The notes: a model not told the origin generated them from the sequence alone. Shown: positions 16,092 to 24,839, numbered from the stretch's first letter. The stretch: DNA of 55,270 bases from Chloroflexota bacterium (GCA_005879945.1 VBHX01000177.1:1-55270), one strand, 5' to 3'. A program made the numbers and translations.

Positions 16092-16973
16092 CTAGTCGGA
16101 GTACTCCGGCTCGCGCGGCTTGAGCGCCCGCCACCGCTCGATCCAGCCGCCCTGGATTTCCGGCTGTGCCGCTTCCGCGGAGAGGGCTCGCACCGCTTTC
16201 TCCACCCGGGCGCTGAACTCTCGCGAGCCCTCTTTCGGATTCGGTGACATCGGTCTTCCAATCCGCACTCGCGCCGAACCGGGTAGCGGCAGCTTCTGCC
16301 CCCTCGGCATGATCTGGTACGCCCCGCGGATGTGCATGGGCACGACCGGCGTGCCGGTTTCGTTGGCCAGATGTCCCACGCCCGGCTTGAACTCCTGGAT
16401 GCGGCCGTCTGGAGAACGGCTGCCCTCGGGGAACAGGACCAGGTTCCAGCCCGACTTCAGCAACCGGCTGGAGGCATTGAGCTGGGCCTGCGCGCCGCCC
16501 GTGCGGGAGAACGGAAACGTGTTCAGAAAGAGACTGACGATGTTGCCGAGCAGCGGGCGCTTGAACCAGTAGTCGGCGGCCGCCGCTACCACGGTCCGGT
16601 CGCGGGCGCGGTCCGAGAGCGCGTGGAGGATGAGCGAGGTGTCGGCGTGGCTCGAATGGTTCGCGGCGAAGATCACCGGGCGTTCGAGCTCAGTCACCCA
16701 CTCGCGTCCTTCCACCTTCGGGTGCGCCATGGCCTCGGTGAACGGAAGCAGTAGACCGCGCTGGATGAGCCAGCGCAGCGTGCGCACCGGCTCCTGACGT
16801 GCCCAGCCTAGATCAGCCGGCGGCGCCGGCACGACGGCGCCCCGCTCCGGCCAGCTGCGCGGGCGCGGTGTGTCCCAGTGCCAGCCCCGGCGGACATGCC
16901 TCACGTCTTTCGCGACGTCGCCAAGCGCGTGCAGGAGCTGCACCGGTCCGCGATCACCGGAGTACCAGGGCAT
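16092..16973 (-). CDS. 1-acyl-glycerol-3-phosphate acyltransferase family (PlsC-like)
   Basis: 293 aa with the four acyltransferase blocks: NHSSHADTSLI (HX4D, block I), FPFSRTGG (block II), LFPEGSRSPDG (block III) and VPMHIRGAYQIMPRG (block IV). About 70 N-terminal residues precede the core and contain many Trp/Pro. No full membrane helix is obvious, so peripheral attachment is likely. The gene begins three bases after the LarA-like stop. Acylation of lysophosphatidate or another glycerol lipid is expected. The upstream fatty-acyl-CoA reductase/HAD fusion hints at a shared role in an unusual lipid or ether lipid. Confidence 0.88.
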   Translation of the reverse strand: MPWYSGDRGPVQLLHALGDVAKDVRHVRRGWHWDTPRPRSWPERGAVVPAPPADLGWARQEPVRTLRWLIQRGLLLPFTEAMAHPKVEGREWVTELERPVIFAANHSSHADTSLILHALSDRARDRTVVAAAADYWFKRPLLGNIVSLFLNTFPFSRTGGAQAQLNASSRLLKSGWNLVLFPEGSRSPDGRIQEFKPGVGHLANETGTPVVPMHIRGAYQIMPRGQKLPLPGSARVRIGRPMSPNPKEGSREFSARVEKAVRALSAEAAQPEIQGGWIERWRALKPREPEYSD

Positions 16974-16976
16974 CTC

Positions 16977-18554
16977 CTATTCGACGTCGGCAAGGAGGAT
17001 CGGGGGCATGCGCATGTGGGTGACGCTCGGGTGGCGACCCACCGTCTGCTCGGCCATCTCGAACGCGTCTTCGAGGGTGGTCGCGCATTTGAATCCAAGC
17101 CGGTGGACGACTTCGCGCTCGCCGCCGACGATGATGATGTCGCCCGCGTGCTCCATCGCGTGGGCGGCCCAGTACCAGGCATAGAACGGGTGCGCACCGT
17201 GGTATGCGTGCGATTTCCTGTACAGCTGCCGGAACCAGGGATCCTCTGCAAAACGCAACTCGTACTTGGCCTCGAGCTCAAGCGGCGCGGTCGTATCGGC
17301 GAGCACCTCGTCGTAGAAATCGATGTAGCTCGGATGCTGGACCGCGTCGAACTCGTATCGGCAGGGATGAGTCAGGATGAGCACTCCGCCCTTCCTCAGC
17401 ACGGGCTTGTGCCGGTAGAAGTTGAACAGGTAGCCGACACCCATGCATACGACCAGGACGGGGTTCATGGGCGCGTTGACGTTGTAAGGACCGAGGTACG
17501 GCACGCCGATGGTCACGATGTCTGTCTGCCCTTCGACGCGCACGGTGAGCTGGTTGCGAACGTTTTCCAGCGTCTTGTCGTGCACGGCATCGACCTGCCC
17601 AGCGGTCACGCTCGTCAACCCGTAGGGCGCGCGCATCGCGTGAAAGAAGTTGCGCTTGACCGCCGGCGGCGCGAAGTCGGTGAGCTGTTTTGTCGCGAGG
17701 AACATCGCCTGGTCCTGCGCGGTCCAATCCGTCTCGCGCTTCTGCATGAAGTTGGCGATTGCGGGAAAGGCGTGGTTGTTGACGGTGGTCTCGATGTGAA
17801 ACACCCGCACCGTGTCCTCGATGAGCTGGCCCTGGCGGATGCACGAGTGATGCAGCGCGGAGTCGGGAGGGTTCATGTACGAACGCGAGCCCAGAAGCGT
17901 CTTCACGTTGTGGTGGGCGCGGATGCCGCGATAGGTGGCAAGGCCCGTCGCCATCGACTTGTGCCCGCCATCCATAGGCACGAGCGTGAGGTTCACATAA
18001 ACGACGAGGTCGGATTCGGCCGCCCGCTTGTGCAGCGTGACTTCCTCTCCCTCCGCCGTCTTGCCGATGTAAACGTTGGCCTCGGGGTCCTCGCCATCGT
18101 GCTGATACAGACGGTCCGGCCAGAACGTGCTGAAGATGCGATCACCGACGATGTGGCGAACCTCGTCGGCGGTCATCCGGCGGTGTAGCCCGAGCGCGGC
18201 GATGAGGTGGATGTCCTCCACGCCCGCCTCCGCGGCCATGTCGACGACCTCCTCCATGACCAGCTGGCGCACGTCCGGCGCCGCCATCGGCGGCAGCGGG
18301 AGCGAGAGATCGTCGAACGCGATCGTGAGCTTCATGCCGCGCCGAAGGAGAGCCTTCAGCGGGTCGTCCTCCAATGGTTTGCCCAGCGCTCGCCTGATGG
18401 CGCGCTCGGGATGCGCGATGGCCTCGAGCGGGTCCGGCGGATAGACGATGCGAGCGCCGAGCGGCAGCTTCTCGAGCCGAACGCCCTCGCCAAACTGGAA
18501 CAGCACCGGCGGGGTGTTGCGATCGACCTCGATTACCGCACCCGGTCTCGCCAT
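16977..18554 (-). CDS. LarA-like (DUF2088) nickel-pincer enzyme homologue
   Basis: 525 aa. The DUF2088/LarA N-domain signatures are seen: TIAFDDLSLPLPPM (substrate loop), IHLIAALGLHRRMTADE (equivalent of the GTHRP loop with His) and MDGGHKSMATGLATYRGIRAHHN (the Lys/His region that binds the nickel-pincer nucleotide in LarA). It is about 100 residues longer than typical lactate racemases, with extra sequence near the C-terminus. The start shares a base with the stop of the adjacent alcohol dehydrogenase (TGATG). LarA homologues racemise or epimerise various 2-hydroxy acids. The pincer-synthesis genes larB, larC and larE are not in this window. Confidence 0.75.
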   Translation of the reverse strand: MARPGAVIEVDRNTPPVLFQFGEGVRLEKLPLGARIVYPPDPLEAIAHPERAIRRALGKPLEDDPLKALLRRGMKLTIAFDDLSLPLPPMAAPDVRQLVMEEVVDMAAEAGVEDIHLIAALGLHRRMTADEVRHIVGDRIFSTFWPDRLYQHDGEDPEANVYIGKTAEGEEVTLHKRAAESDLVVYVNLTLVPMDGGHKSMATGLATYRGIRAHHNVKTLLGSRSYMNPPDSALHHSCIRQGQLIEDTVRVFHIETTVNNHAFPAIANFMQKRETDWTAQDQAMFLATKQLTDFAPPAVKRNFFHAMRAPYGLTSVTAGQVDAVHDKTLENVRNQLTVRVEGQTDIVTIGVPYLGPYNVNAPMNPVLVVCMGVGYLFNFYRHKPVLRKGGVLILTHPCRYEFDAVQHPSYIDFYDEVLADTTAPLELEAKYELRFAEDPWFRQLYRKSHAYHGAHPFYAWYWAAHAMEHAGDIIIVGGEREVVHRLGFKCATTLEDAFEMAEQTVGRHPSVTHMRMPPILLADVE

Positions 18555-19735
18555 CAGACTTTCAATCCTCGCAAATCGAAGGCGACCTTCACCGCGCCCA
18601 ACCGCCCGGCGCTCATCGCATACGCGATCGCGTCGCGATACTCGCCGAGCCCGAACAGGGGATCGGTCAGCTTCTCAAGGTGCAGCTCCGGCGCGGCCTC
18701 GAGCGCCAGCTCGAACGTGGGCGTGCCCTTGCGCTTCGGCTCGGAGCCATATGCGTAAGCGCCCATCACGCTCAGCTCGCGCTGCCAGATGGCCGCCCAG
18801 TCCACCTTCTCCTCGCCGGGCATCCCGACCGCGACGACGGTTCCGCCCTCGCGCGTGAACCGCACCGCGTCGTTGAGGCTGCCGGCCCGACCGATGCACT
18901 CGAAGGTGATATCCGCACCGCCGAGGAGCAGCGACCGGTCGACCCCGTCGAGGCGCCGTGCGCGCGTCGCGAACCGGATGCGCTGATAGACGTCAGCAGG
19001 GTTGATCACCTGGTCGGCACCCATCTTCTGAGCAAGCTCGCGCTGGGTCGGATGCTTGGCTACCGCAATCAGCCGCTTCGGCGGCGTGAACAACCGGATC
19101 GCGGCCACTGTCAACAGCCCGATCGTGCCTGCGCCGAGGACGACCACGATGTCGTCTTTGGACGCGCCACCGCGGAGCGCAGCATGGACGCAGCAGGCAA
19201 ACGGTTCGATCAGTACCGCCGCCTCGTCGGACAGCGACTCCGGGATCGGGTGCAGCTGGCTCGGGTGAGCGACGAGCACCTCGCCCCACCCGCCACCGGT
19301 GTCGGCGCAGTAGCCGGTCTGCAAGCCGACCTCGATTGGTCCCTCGGTGACGTTGTAGCAGAGCCCTGGGCGGCCCTCGGCGCAGCGAGGACATGGCGGG
19401 TCGATGCCACGCACCCTGCAGCCCAAGGCCGGCTCGATCACGACGCGGGAGCCATCGTCGAGCGTGCCGACTACCTCATGACCTGGCACGAACGGATAGC
19501 TGGTGAGGGGGTCGAGATACAGCGACGCATGGCCGCCAATCGCCGACAGGTCGGAACCGCAGATGCCGGAGAGCGTAGGCATGACCCGCACCCACTCACG
19601 CGTCGGCAATTCGGGTTCGGGCACGTCGCCCAGCTTCAGCATCGACAGCGCACTCGTGGCGACCTCCGGCCGGCCGCCGGATGCCCTCACGATCGCGTAG
19701 GAGGGGATGCTTCTGCGGTACTGAAGAGCTAGCAC
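18554..19735 (-). CDS. zinc-dependent alcohol dehydrogenase, MDR family
   Basis: 393 aa. LSGICGSDLSAIGG holds the catalytic Cys, VPGHEVVGTL the His/Glu ligand pair, and CPRCAEGRPGLCYN belongs to the structural-zinc region. VVVLGAGTIGLLTVAAI is the NAD(P) Rossmann motif. The frame is open to a GTG at 19747, but that codon lies inside a palindromic repeat, so I prefer the GTG at 19735. The repeat's GGGGAG would then serve as the ribosome site. The gene is coupled to the LarA-like gene by TGATG. Together they suggest oxidation of a sugar- or hydroxy-acid-like compound after epimerisation. Confidence 0.88.
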   Translation of the reverse strand: MLALQYRRSIPSYAIVRASGGRPEVATSALSMLKLGDVPEPELPTREWVRVMPTLSGICGSDLSAIGGHASLYLDPLTSYPFVPGHEVVGTLDDGSRVVIEPALGCRVRGIDPPCPRCAEGRPGLCYNVTEGPIEVGLQTGYCADTGGGWGEVLVAHPSQLHPIPESLSDEAAVLIEPFACCVHAALRGGASKDDIVVVLGAGTIGLLTVAAIRLFTPPKRLIAVAKHPTQRELAQKMGADQVINPADVYQRIRFATRARRLDGVDRSLLLGGADITFECIGRAGSLNDAVRFTREGGTVVAVGMPGEEKVDWAAIWQRELSVMGAYAYGSEPKRKGTPTFELALEAAPELHLEKLTDPLFGLGEYRDAIAYAMSAGRLGAVKVAFDLRGLKV

Positions 19736-19739
19736 GCGA

Positions 19740-19785
19740 CTCCCCACCCGGCGCTTTGCGCCGACCTCCCCGCACGGCGGGGAGG
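19740..19785 (+). repeat. two-hairpin palindromic repeat, copy A
   Basis: CTCCCCAC is followed by hairpin GGCGC-TTT-GCGCC (19750-19762) and then CCTCCCCGC-ACG-GCGGGGAGG (19765-19785), a perfect 9-bp stem. The same layout occurs at 35451, 37414 (inverted) and 55044. It lies between the acyl-CoA reductase and alcohol dehydrogenase genes and reaches the latter's start region. Confidence 0.75.
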
Positions 19786-19799
19786 AACACCTCGACCGC

Positions 19800-22160
19800 T
19801 CATCGTCTTACGGCCTCCTTGTACTCCGGCGAGCGCGGGTCAGGCATTGGGAGGCGCCAGTTGCCCGGCGCCATGCGCCAGCGCTCCACCCGCCAGCCGC
19901 GCTGCCCGGCGACCTGCGACAGCCGCGCGTCGGGGTTCACTGCGACGGGCGTTCCGACCAGCTCGAGCATGGGGAGGTCGGACAGCGAGTCCGCATAGGC
20001 AAAGCTGTCGGCCAGCACCAATCCGTGCCGAACCGCGTACTCCTCGAGCAGCACGCCACGCGCCTCGCCCGCGGGCGGCGGCGATTCGAGGTCGCCGGTC
20101 AAGCGCCCATCGCGAACCAGCAGGCGGGCGCAGTCGACCTCGACCTCGAGCAGCTCGGCGAGTGGCTCGACCACGACGTCGAGCGCTCCAGTCAGCAGCA
20201 GGACACGATGGCCGGCACGTTTGTGCTCGCGAATGCGGCGCATGCCTTCTGGGTAGATGCGCCGGAGCGTCACAGCATTGAGCGCCTCACGCCCGAGCCG
20301 CTTCATGACCTCGTAGTCGAGGCCGTCGTACTCCCGGTAGAAGCTGCGCTGAAACTCGGCTCGCGATCGGCGCTCGAGGTACAGCCATCGCGGCGCCTCG
20401 CGGGCCATCTGGGCCATGAACGCCGGCCATTCGTCGACGGGCTGCGCGCGCAGCCGCATCCATAGGAAGTACTCGACGACGTTGGTCTCGACGAGGGTGC
20501 CGTCCACGTCGAAGACGGCGAGCACATCGGAACGACCCGCGCGCTTCTCCATTGCCGACCGCACCGACGTCGTCTCCGGCTTGGGCGCCGTGCTGCCGCT
20601 CGGCTGGCGACCCTTGCGCGCCACGGTCTCCGCGCGCGACATGCGCACGACCGTCGGAAAGTGCACGTCCTGGAAGTAGTGCTCCCAGTCGTACAGCGCT
20701 GCGTCGAACGGAAACTTCTTGCGCTCAGCCGCGGGCACCCGCTCCCAGACCGACATCAGGTTTCGCGTGTCGAAGATGCAGTCGACCTCTGTGTAGACAC
20801 CGTAAAGCTGAATCAGGTTGAGGCCGCGTTCCAGCCGGTCGCGCTCTTCGTTGAGGTCGTCGGACAGGTCGGCGACGCTTGCCCCGAGCGGCAGCCGTTC
20901 GACCGCCCATTGCGCGGCCGATACAAATCGCAGAGCCGCCTCACCCTTCGCGGCGAGCTCACCACGCGTCGGATACGTCCACGTCGGCGTTCCGATCGCC
21001 TGCCCGTAGCGGTCGCGCAGAGGGTGCTCCGAGAAGTACTGCGTCGCCTCCTCGGTCATGCGGCGGAACCGGAGCGGGTTGCGGCTGCCCGAGGCGGCGT
21101 GATAGACGCGGGGCTTGGAGTCTGGCGGCGGACTCGCGGCAACCGCCAGAACCGTGTTGACGACGAAGTCCGCCGGGATGATGTCCAGGAGCGAATCGGG
21201 GAGGCCCGAAAAATCGCGAAGGATGCCGCGGCCGAACGCGAGGATCAGCGGCTCCGCCATGCGGAATCCTTCCAGCCAGCCGGCGAAGGGCTCATCGAGC
21301 GCGCTCTCGATGATCGAAGGCCGCACGATCGAGAGCGGGATGTCGCCGTGGAGCTCGACGACCGCGTGCTCCGCCATCGCCTTGGTGAACGAGTAGATGT
21401 CGGCGAAGCCCATCGAGTTGGCGTGGACGCGCCCGCGTTCGATGAGGCGCTCCCTCACCCATCGCTCGCGGAGGCGCTCGGTCGCGCGGGCCACGGCCGG
21501 CGTGCCGGCAGGACCCATTCGCGATTGGGCCTCACGGCGAAGCCGCTTGAGCACCTCTGGCCGGCGTGACTCCTCCTCGACGGGACCGCGAAGCGTCGTG
21601 AGCACGGCAGCTTCGTGGCGCCAGTTGAGACCCGGATCGAGCGGCGGCTCTTCGCGAACGAGACCGCGCAGCATGCCGCCGACAAAAGCCGTTGATATGT
21701 GCACCAGGTGCGGATGCTCGCCCGATTTCTGCAACGCCTCCACCAGCCGGGCCGCGCCGAGCAGGTTGGTCTGCGCGGAGAGGTCCGCGGGGTTGTCGAA
21801 CTCGACCGCGGCAGCCGAGTGGATGACGATGTCGCACGCATGCAGCTGCTCACGGCTCGCGTCGCTCAAACCAAGGCCGTCGCGGCCCAGGTCGATCTCG
21901 AGAACCGCGAGCTTTGACTTCGCGAGCTTCGCGAATGCCGCTTCACCCAGCTCGTCCTTGAGACGCTTGAACGCAGGACTCGACAGCACCTCGCGTTCCA
22001 GGCGTTCCGCCGCGGGACGCCGCGCGCTCGATCGGATCGCGAGGTTGATGCGGCCGACCTCGGGTATCGAGCGCAGGCATTTCTCGACGATCGACTTGCC
22101 CAGGAAGCCGGTGCTGCCGGTGACCAATACGGTCTTGCCTTTGAAGGCCTCGGCGATCAA
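19800..22160 (-). CDS. fatty-acyl-CoA reductase fused to HAD-IB phosphatase
   Basis: 786 aa. Residues 1-510 are an extended SDR/NAD-binding-4 reductase with nucleotide motif VLVTGSTGFLGKSIVEKCL, the catalytic YSFTKAMAE (YxxxK) and a FAR-like C-terminal part. A low-complexity linker near 510-545 leads to a HAD-IB domain with nucleophile motif FDVDGTLVETN, LLLTGALDVVV (motif II) and DSFAYADSLSDLPML (motif IV). Start is a TTG at 22160, eight residues before the Rossmann core. The reductase half would turn acyl-CoA into fatty aldehyde or alcohol; the HAD half resembles phosphoserine-phosphatase-like or lysophospholipid-acting enzymes. A joint role in wax, alcohol or ether-lipid synthesis is inferred. 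Confidence 0.87.
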   Translation of the reverse strand: MIAEAFKGKTVLVTGSTGFLGKSIVEKCLRSIPEVGRINLAIRSSARRPAAERLEREVLSSPAFKRLKDELGEAAFAKLAKSKLAVLEIDLGRDGLGLSDASREQLHACDIVIHSAAAVEFDNPADLSAQTNLLGAARLVEALQKSGEHPHLVHISTAFVGGMLRGLVREEPPLDPGLNWRHEAAVLTTLRGPVEEESRRPEVLKRLRREAQSRMGPAGTPAVARATERLRERWVRERLIERGRVHANSMGFADIYSFTKAMAEHAVVELHGDIPLSIVRPSIIESALDEPFAGWLEGFRMAEPLILAFGRGILRDFSGLPDSLLDIIPADFVVNTVLAVAASPPPDSKPRVYHAASGSRNPLRFRRMTEEATQYFSEHPLRDRYGQAIGTPTWTYPTRGELAAKGEAALRFVSAAQWAVERLPLGASVADLSDDLNEERDRLERGLNLIQLYGVYTEVDCIFDTRNLMSVWERVPAAERKKFPFDAALYDWEHYFQDVHFPTVVRMSRAETVARKGRQPSGSTAPKPETTSVRSAMEKRAGRSDVLAVFDVDGTLVETNVVEYFLWMRLRAQPVDEWPAFMAQMAREAPRWLYLERRSRAEFQRSFYREYDGLDYEVMKRLGREALNAVTLRRIYPEGMRRIREHKRAGHRVLLLTGALDVVVEPLAELLEVEVDCARLLVRDGRLTGDLESPPPAGEARGVLLEEYAVRHGLVLADSFAYADSLSDLPMLELVGTPVAVNPDARLSQVAGQRGWRVERWRMAPGNWRLPMPDPRSPEYKEAVRR

Positions 22161-22197
22161 TTCCGATTGATTCTAGAGTCGGTGGTGGGGCGCCCTG

Positions 22198-23277
22198 CTA
22201 TACAGCCTGTCCATGGTTGACCCTCGCGGTGTGGACCTCGTTGGAGCCACCCGCATCGGTCCAACCAAGGTTGGTGGTGACCGAGACCCAGAACCAGTAG
22301 TACTGGTTGGGTTCGCCGTGCCAGACCGCCAAGTCGGCGCCGACGCCGGTACGCCAGAGCTTCATGTGCCCGTCCTGGACCACGTAGACATCGAATCGGT
22401 TCCCCACTCCCGGGCTCGTCCAAGACACGTTGGTCGCGTTGGGATCGTCCGGGTTCTGCGCCGCGTTCACGGTTACCGCCGGCAGCGGCACGTCGGCAAA
22501 TCGCGGCGAGCCACCAAGCCACAGGTCGCCACGGTCGTAAGGCCATGGATCCGGGTTCGACCCGTACCACCCATATGGATCAACCGGGGTCTGGCTGCGG
22601 TGCAGGTCGTACACACCGAAGTGGAGGTGTGGGCCGGTCGCTGTGCCGGTGCTGCCGGATAGGCCAATCACCTGGCCCCGGCGGACGTACTGGCCCTTGC
22701 TGACATAGAGCTGTGAGAGGTGACCGTAGAAGGTCAGCAGCCCGTTGCCGTGATTGATCTCGATCGTCAGTCCGCTTAGACACGTGTGGCAGTTCGGGTC
22801 GAGCCAGTTCGCGAGCATGACCGTGCCCGGCGCGGCGGCAGCCACGGGCTCATAGGTGAGCGCGTAGTCGTAACCGTCGTGTCCGTCGTAGTACAGGTAG
22901 TCGTGACCGCCAGGGGTCTGGGCGTAGCCCGCGGTGAAGGCTGGGTCCGGCCCGCCGACGTTGGTGGACGCGGTCAAACCGTCGTAGCGGCAGACCTGGC
23001 CGTTGACGCCATAGTCGGGATAGCAGTGATCGAAGAGCGAGGTCACGTAGTGCGGGCCCATGAATGGGAGGGTCAGGAAGGCGCCCGGTGCGGGCCCGGA
23101 CCCGGTGTCGCCGGCGCCGTTCTCGACCGGGCCGTAGTTCGTCTGGCTGGGATAGAACCAGCGCGTGTAGTGCGCAGGCTTCTCGCCTGGGGGAAGCGCC
23201 GCGGCCGCGTGAACCGGCGCGCTCTGCAGCAGCAGAGGCGCGACGGCAACGAGCGAGAGCAGATGGCGGAAGGGCAT
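22198..23277 (-). CDS. secreted M23 metallopeptidase with C-terminal Fn3-like domain
   Basis: 359 aa. The ATG at 23277 gives a signal peptide (MPFRHLLSLVAVAPLLL, cleavage near VHA-AA). The LytM/M23 zinc motifs are GHDGYDYAL and TGPHLHFGVYD, and YGHLSQLYVSKGQYVRRGQ is the usual central strand. Two Cys residues in DPNCHTCLSG may form a disulfide. The last 95 residues (NATNVSWTSPG...WTDAGGSNEV) look like a fibronectin-type III beta-sandwich. Expected role: cutting peptidoglycan cross-links, or remodelling outside the cell. The frame is open upstream, but that part lacks a signal. It is divergent from the quinone oxidoreductase gene. Confidence 0.88.
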   Translation of the reverse strand: MPFRHLLSLVAVAPLLLQSAPVHAAAALPPGEKPAHYTRWFYPSQTNYGPVENGAGDTGSGPAPGAFLTLPFMGPHYVTSLFDHCYPDYGVNGQVCRYDGLTASTNVGGPDPAFTAGYAQTPGGHDYLYYDGHDGYDYALTYEPVAAAAPGTVMLANWLDPNCHTCLSGLTIEINHGNGLLTFYGHLSQLYVSKGQYVRRGQVIGLSGSTGTATGPHLHFGVYDLHRSQTPVDPYGWYGSNPDPWPYDRGDLWLGGSPRFADVPLPAVTVNAAQNPDDPNATNVSWTSPGVGNRFDVYVVQDGHMKLWRTGVGADLAVWHGEPNQYYWFWVSVTTNLGWTDAGGSNEVHTARVNHGQAV

Positions 23278-23341
23278 TGGATTCAAGGGTGGCTTGCGCC
23301 CGCCGTACAACGGGCGGCGGATTGGTTAAGTTTCGCAAATC

Positions 23342-24391
23342 GTGCCTGACGATGCAGTTAACAAAGCTGTTCTGAGCCAGGGCCGGGCGGCCGTGTACGA
23401 GGAGCCGGCCGGGCCGTCGGGGGTCAGAATCCGGGTCCGGCCGCGGACCAAACCCGCCCCCGGCTCGGTCGCAATCGCGATCCGGGCCGCCTCCATCAAC
23501 CATCTCGACCTTTGGCTTGCGCATGGGGCGCAGCGCATCCCGCCGCCGCGGGTCATAGCCGCCGACGGCGCGGGCGTTGTCCTCGACTCTGGCGACCCCG
23601 CGTGGAAGGCAGGTGACGAGGTCGTCATCTTTCCGACTCTTTGCGACTGGGAATGCGAGTGGTGCCGCGCCGGCGAGAACGTCCGCTGCCCCCGTTTCGG
23701 AGTGCTCGGCGAGCACTCGGACGGGACCGCGTGTGAGCTCATCCACATCGACGCGCGCAATGTGTTCCGCAAGCCGAACGGCCTCAGCTGGGAGGAGGCG
23801 GCGGCTTTTCCGCTGACCTTCCTCACCGCATGGCGGATGCTCACCACGCGCGCGCAGCTGCGAGCGGACGAGACCGTTCTCGTCGTCGGTGCGGGTGCGG
23901 GTGTCGCGGTGGCCGCGATCCAGATCGCCAGGCACATCGGCGCGCGCGTCCTGGTGACCAGCCGCTCGGAAGCGAAGCAAAAGCGCGCTCTCGAACTTGG
24001 CGCCGACGCTGCCTTCGACTCCGCTGGCTTCAGCAAGGCGGTTCGCGAGGCGACGCGAGACGGCGTCGAGGTCGTTTTTGAGCACGTCGGGCCAGCCACG
24101 CTCGAGGAGTCGATGCGCTCGCTGGCGATGGGCGGGCGGATCGTCACATGCGGATCGACATCCGGGGTCAAGGCCGAGGTCTCCATGCCCCGCCTCTTCT
24201 TCCGCCAGGCCGGCCTCCTCGGGTCGACGATGGGGAACGCATCCGAGTTCGAGGCCCTGTTGACGGCGGTCGATCGCGGCCTGCGCCCCGTGGTCGACTC
24301 CGTCTATCCGTTGGAAGATGTACAGGCGGCGCTCACTCGTCTCGACGCCGCCGAGCAGTTCGGTAAGGTCGTGCTGTCCGTTGCTTCTTAA
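23342..24391 (+). CDS. quinone-oxidoreductase-type MDR dehydrogenase
   Basis: 349 aa. RAASINHLDLWLAHG and the structural-zinc-like FPTLCDWECEWCRAGENVRCP are of the alcohol dehydrogenase/quinone oxidoreductase family. The nucleotide motif is VLVVGAGAGVAVAAIQIA. The catalytic Cys of zinc alcohol dehydrogenases is replaced by Asn (INHLD), while the four-Cys lobe remains, so this is probably an NAD(P)H-dependent reductase or quinone oxidoreductase with structural zinc only. GTG start; no Shine-Dalgarno, but a 6-bp inverted repeat (CGCCCG...CGGGCG, 23297-23316) lies 26 bases before the start, between this gene and the divergent peptidase gene, and may be an operator. Confidence 0.85.
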   Translation: MPDDAVNKAVLSQGRAAVYEEPAGPSGVRIRVRPRTKPAPGSVAIAIRAASINHLDLWLAHGAQRIPPPRVIAADGAGVVLDSGDPAWKAGDEVVIFPTLCDWECEWCRAGENVRCPRFGVLGEHSDGTACELIHIDARNVFRKPNGLSWEEAAAFPLTFLTAWRMLTTRAQLRADETVLVVGAGAGVAVAAIQIARHIGARVLVTSRSEAKQKRALELGADAAFDSAGFSKAVREATRDGVEVVFEHVGPATLEESMRSLAMGGRIVTCGSTSGVKAEVSMPRLFFRQAGLLGSTMGNASEFEALLTAVDRGLRPVVDSVYPLEDVQAALTRLDAAEQFGKVVLSVAS

Positions 24392-24403
24392 AGGAGAAGG
24401 GTG

Positions 24404-24814
24404 ATGTTCAAGGGATTTCGCGCTTTCCTTCTGCGGGGCAACGTCGTGGACCTCGCCGTCGCGGTCGTGATCGGGACCGCTTTCACTGCCGTCGTCTCGT
24501 CCTTCTCTTCCGCCTTCATCACCCCGCTGATCGCGCTCATCTTCGGCAAGCACGATGTGTTCAGCGGGCTGTCGTTCACGGTCAACGGCGTCCTCTTCCC
24601 TACCGCGACATTGCTCGACAAGTTGCTTGCGTTCATCGTCACCGCCGGGATCGTTTTCTACCTGGTCGTGACGCCAGTCAACGCGCTGGTCGAGCGCTCA
24701 CGGAGAGCTGAGAAGCCCGCCGACCCGACCACCAAAAAGTGTCCCGAGTGCCTGAGCGAGATTCCGATCGACGCAAAGCGCTGCGCGTTCTGCGCGCAGC
24801 TCCAGCCGGTATGA
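24404..24814 (+). CDS. mscL: large-conductance mechanosensitive channel with C-terminal zinc ribbon
   Basis: 136 aa. FKGFRAFLLRGNVVDLAVAV opens TM1 of MscL, with the pore Gly/Ala pattern AVVIGTAFTAVV, then a periplasmic loop (FGKHDVFSG) and TM2 (LLAFIVTAGIVFYLVVTPVN). Instead of the usual charged helical bundle, the C-terminus is a zinc ribbon with Cys113, Cys116, Cys127 and Cys130 (CPECLSEIPIDAKRC). AAGGAGAAGG is the ribosome site; a GTG at 24401 is the alternative start. MscL opens under membrane tension to release solutes. The ribbon may replace the C-terminal bundle as a cytoplasmic assembly or gating element. Confidence 0.92.
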   Translation: MFKGFRAFLLRGNVVDLAVAVVIGTAFTAVVSSFSSAFITPLIALIFGKHDVFSGLSFTVNGVLFPTATLLDKLLAFIVTAGIVFYLVVTPVNALVERSRRAEKPADPTTKKCPECLSEIPIDAKRCAFCAQLQPV

Positions 24815-24839
24815 GAAGGAACCTCCAGTCGGTCGACCA

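Noticed and set aside
16878-18188. 436-codon forward frame opposite the LarA-like gene
   Set aside because: Shadow; the reverse frame carries the family signatures and coupled starts.
23297-23316. CGCCCG/CGGGCG inverted repeat as a fifth copy of the palindromic repeat
   Set aside because: It lacks the CTCCCC/GGGGAG hairpin and flanks; at most a local operator.
22850-24553. 567-codon reverse frame across the quinone oxidoreductase and part of the M23 gene
   Set aside because: Shadow of two real genes; no motif, and it covers the divergent promoter.
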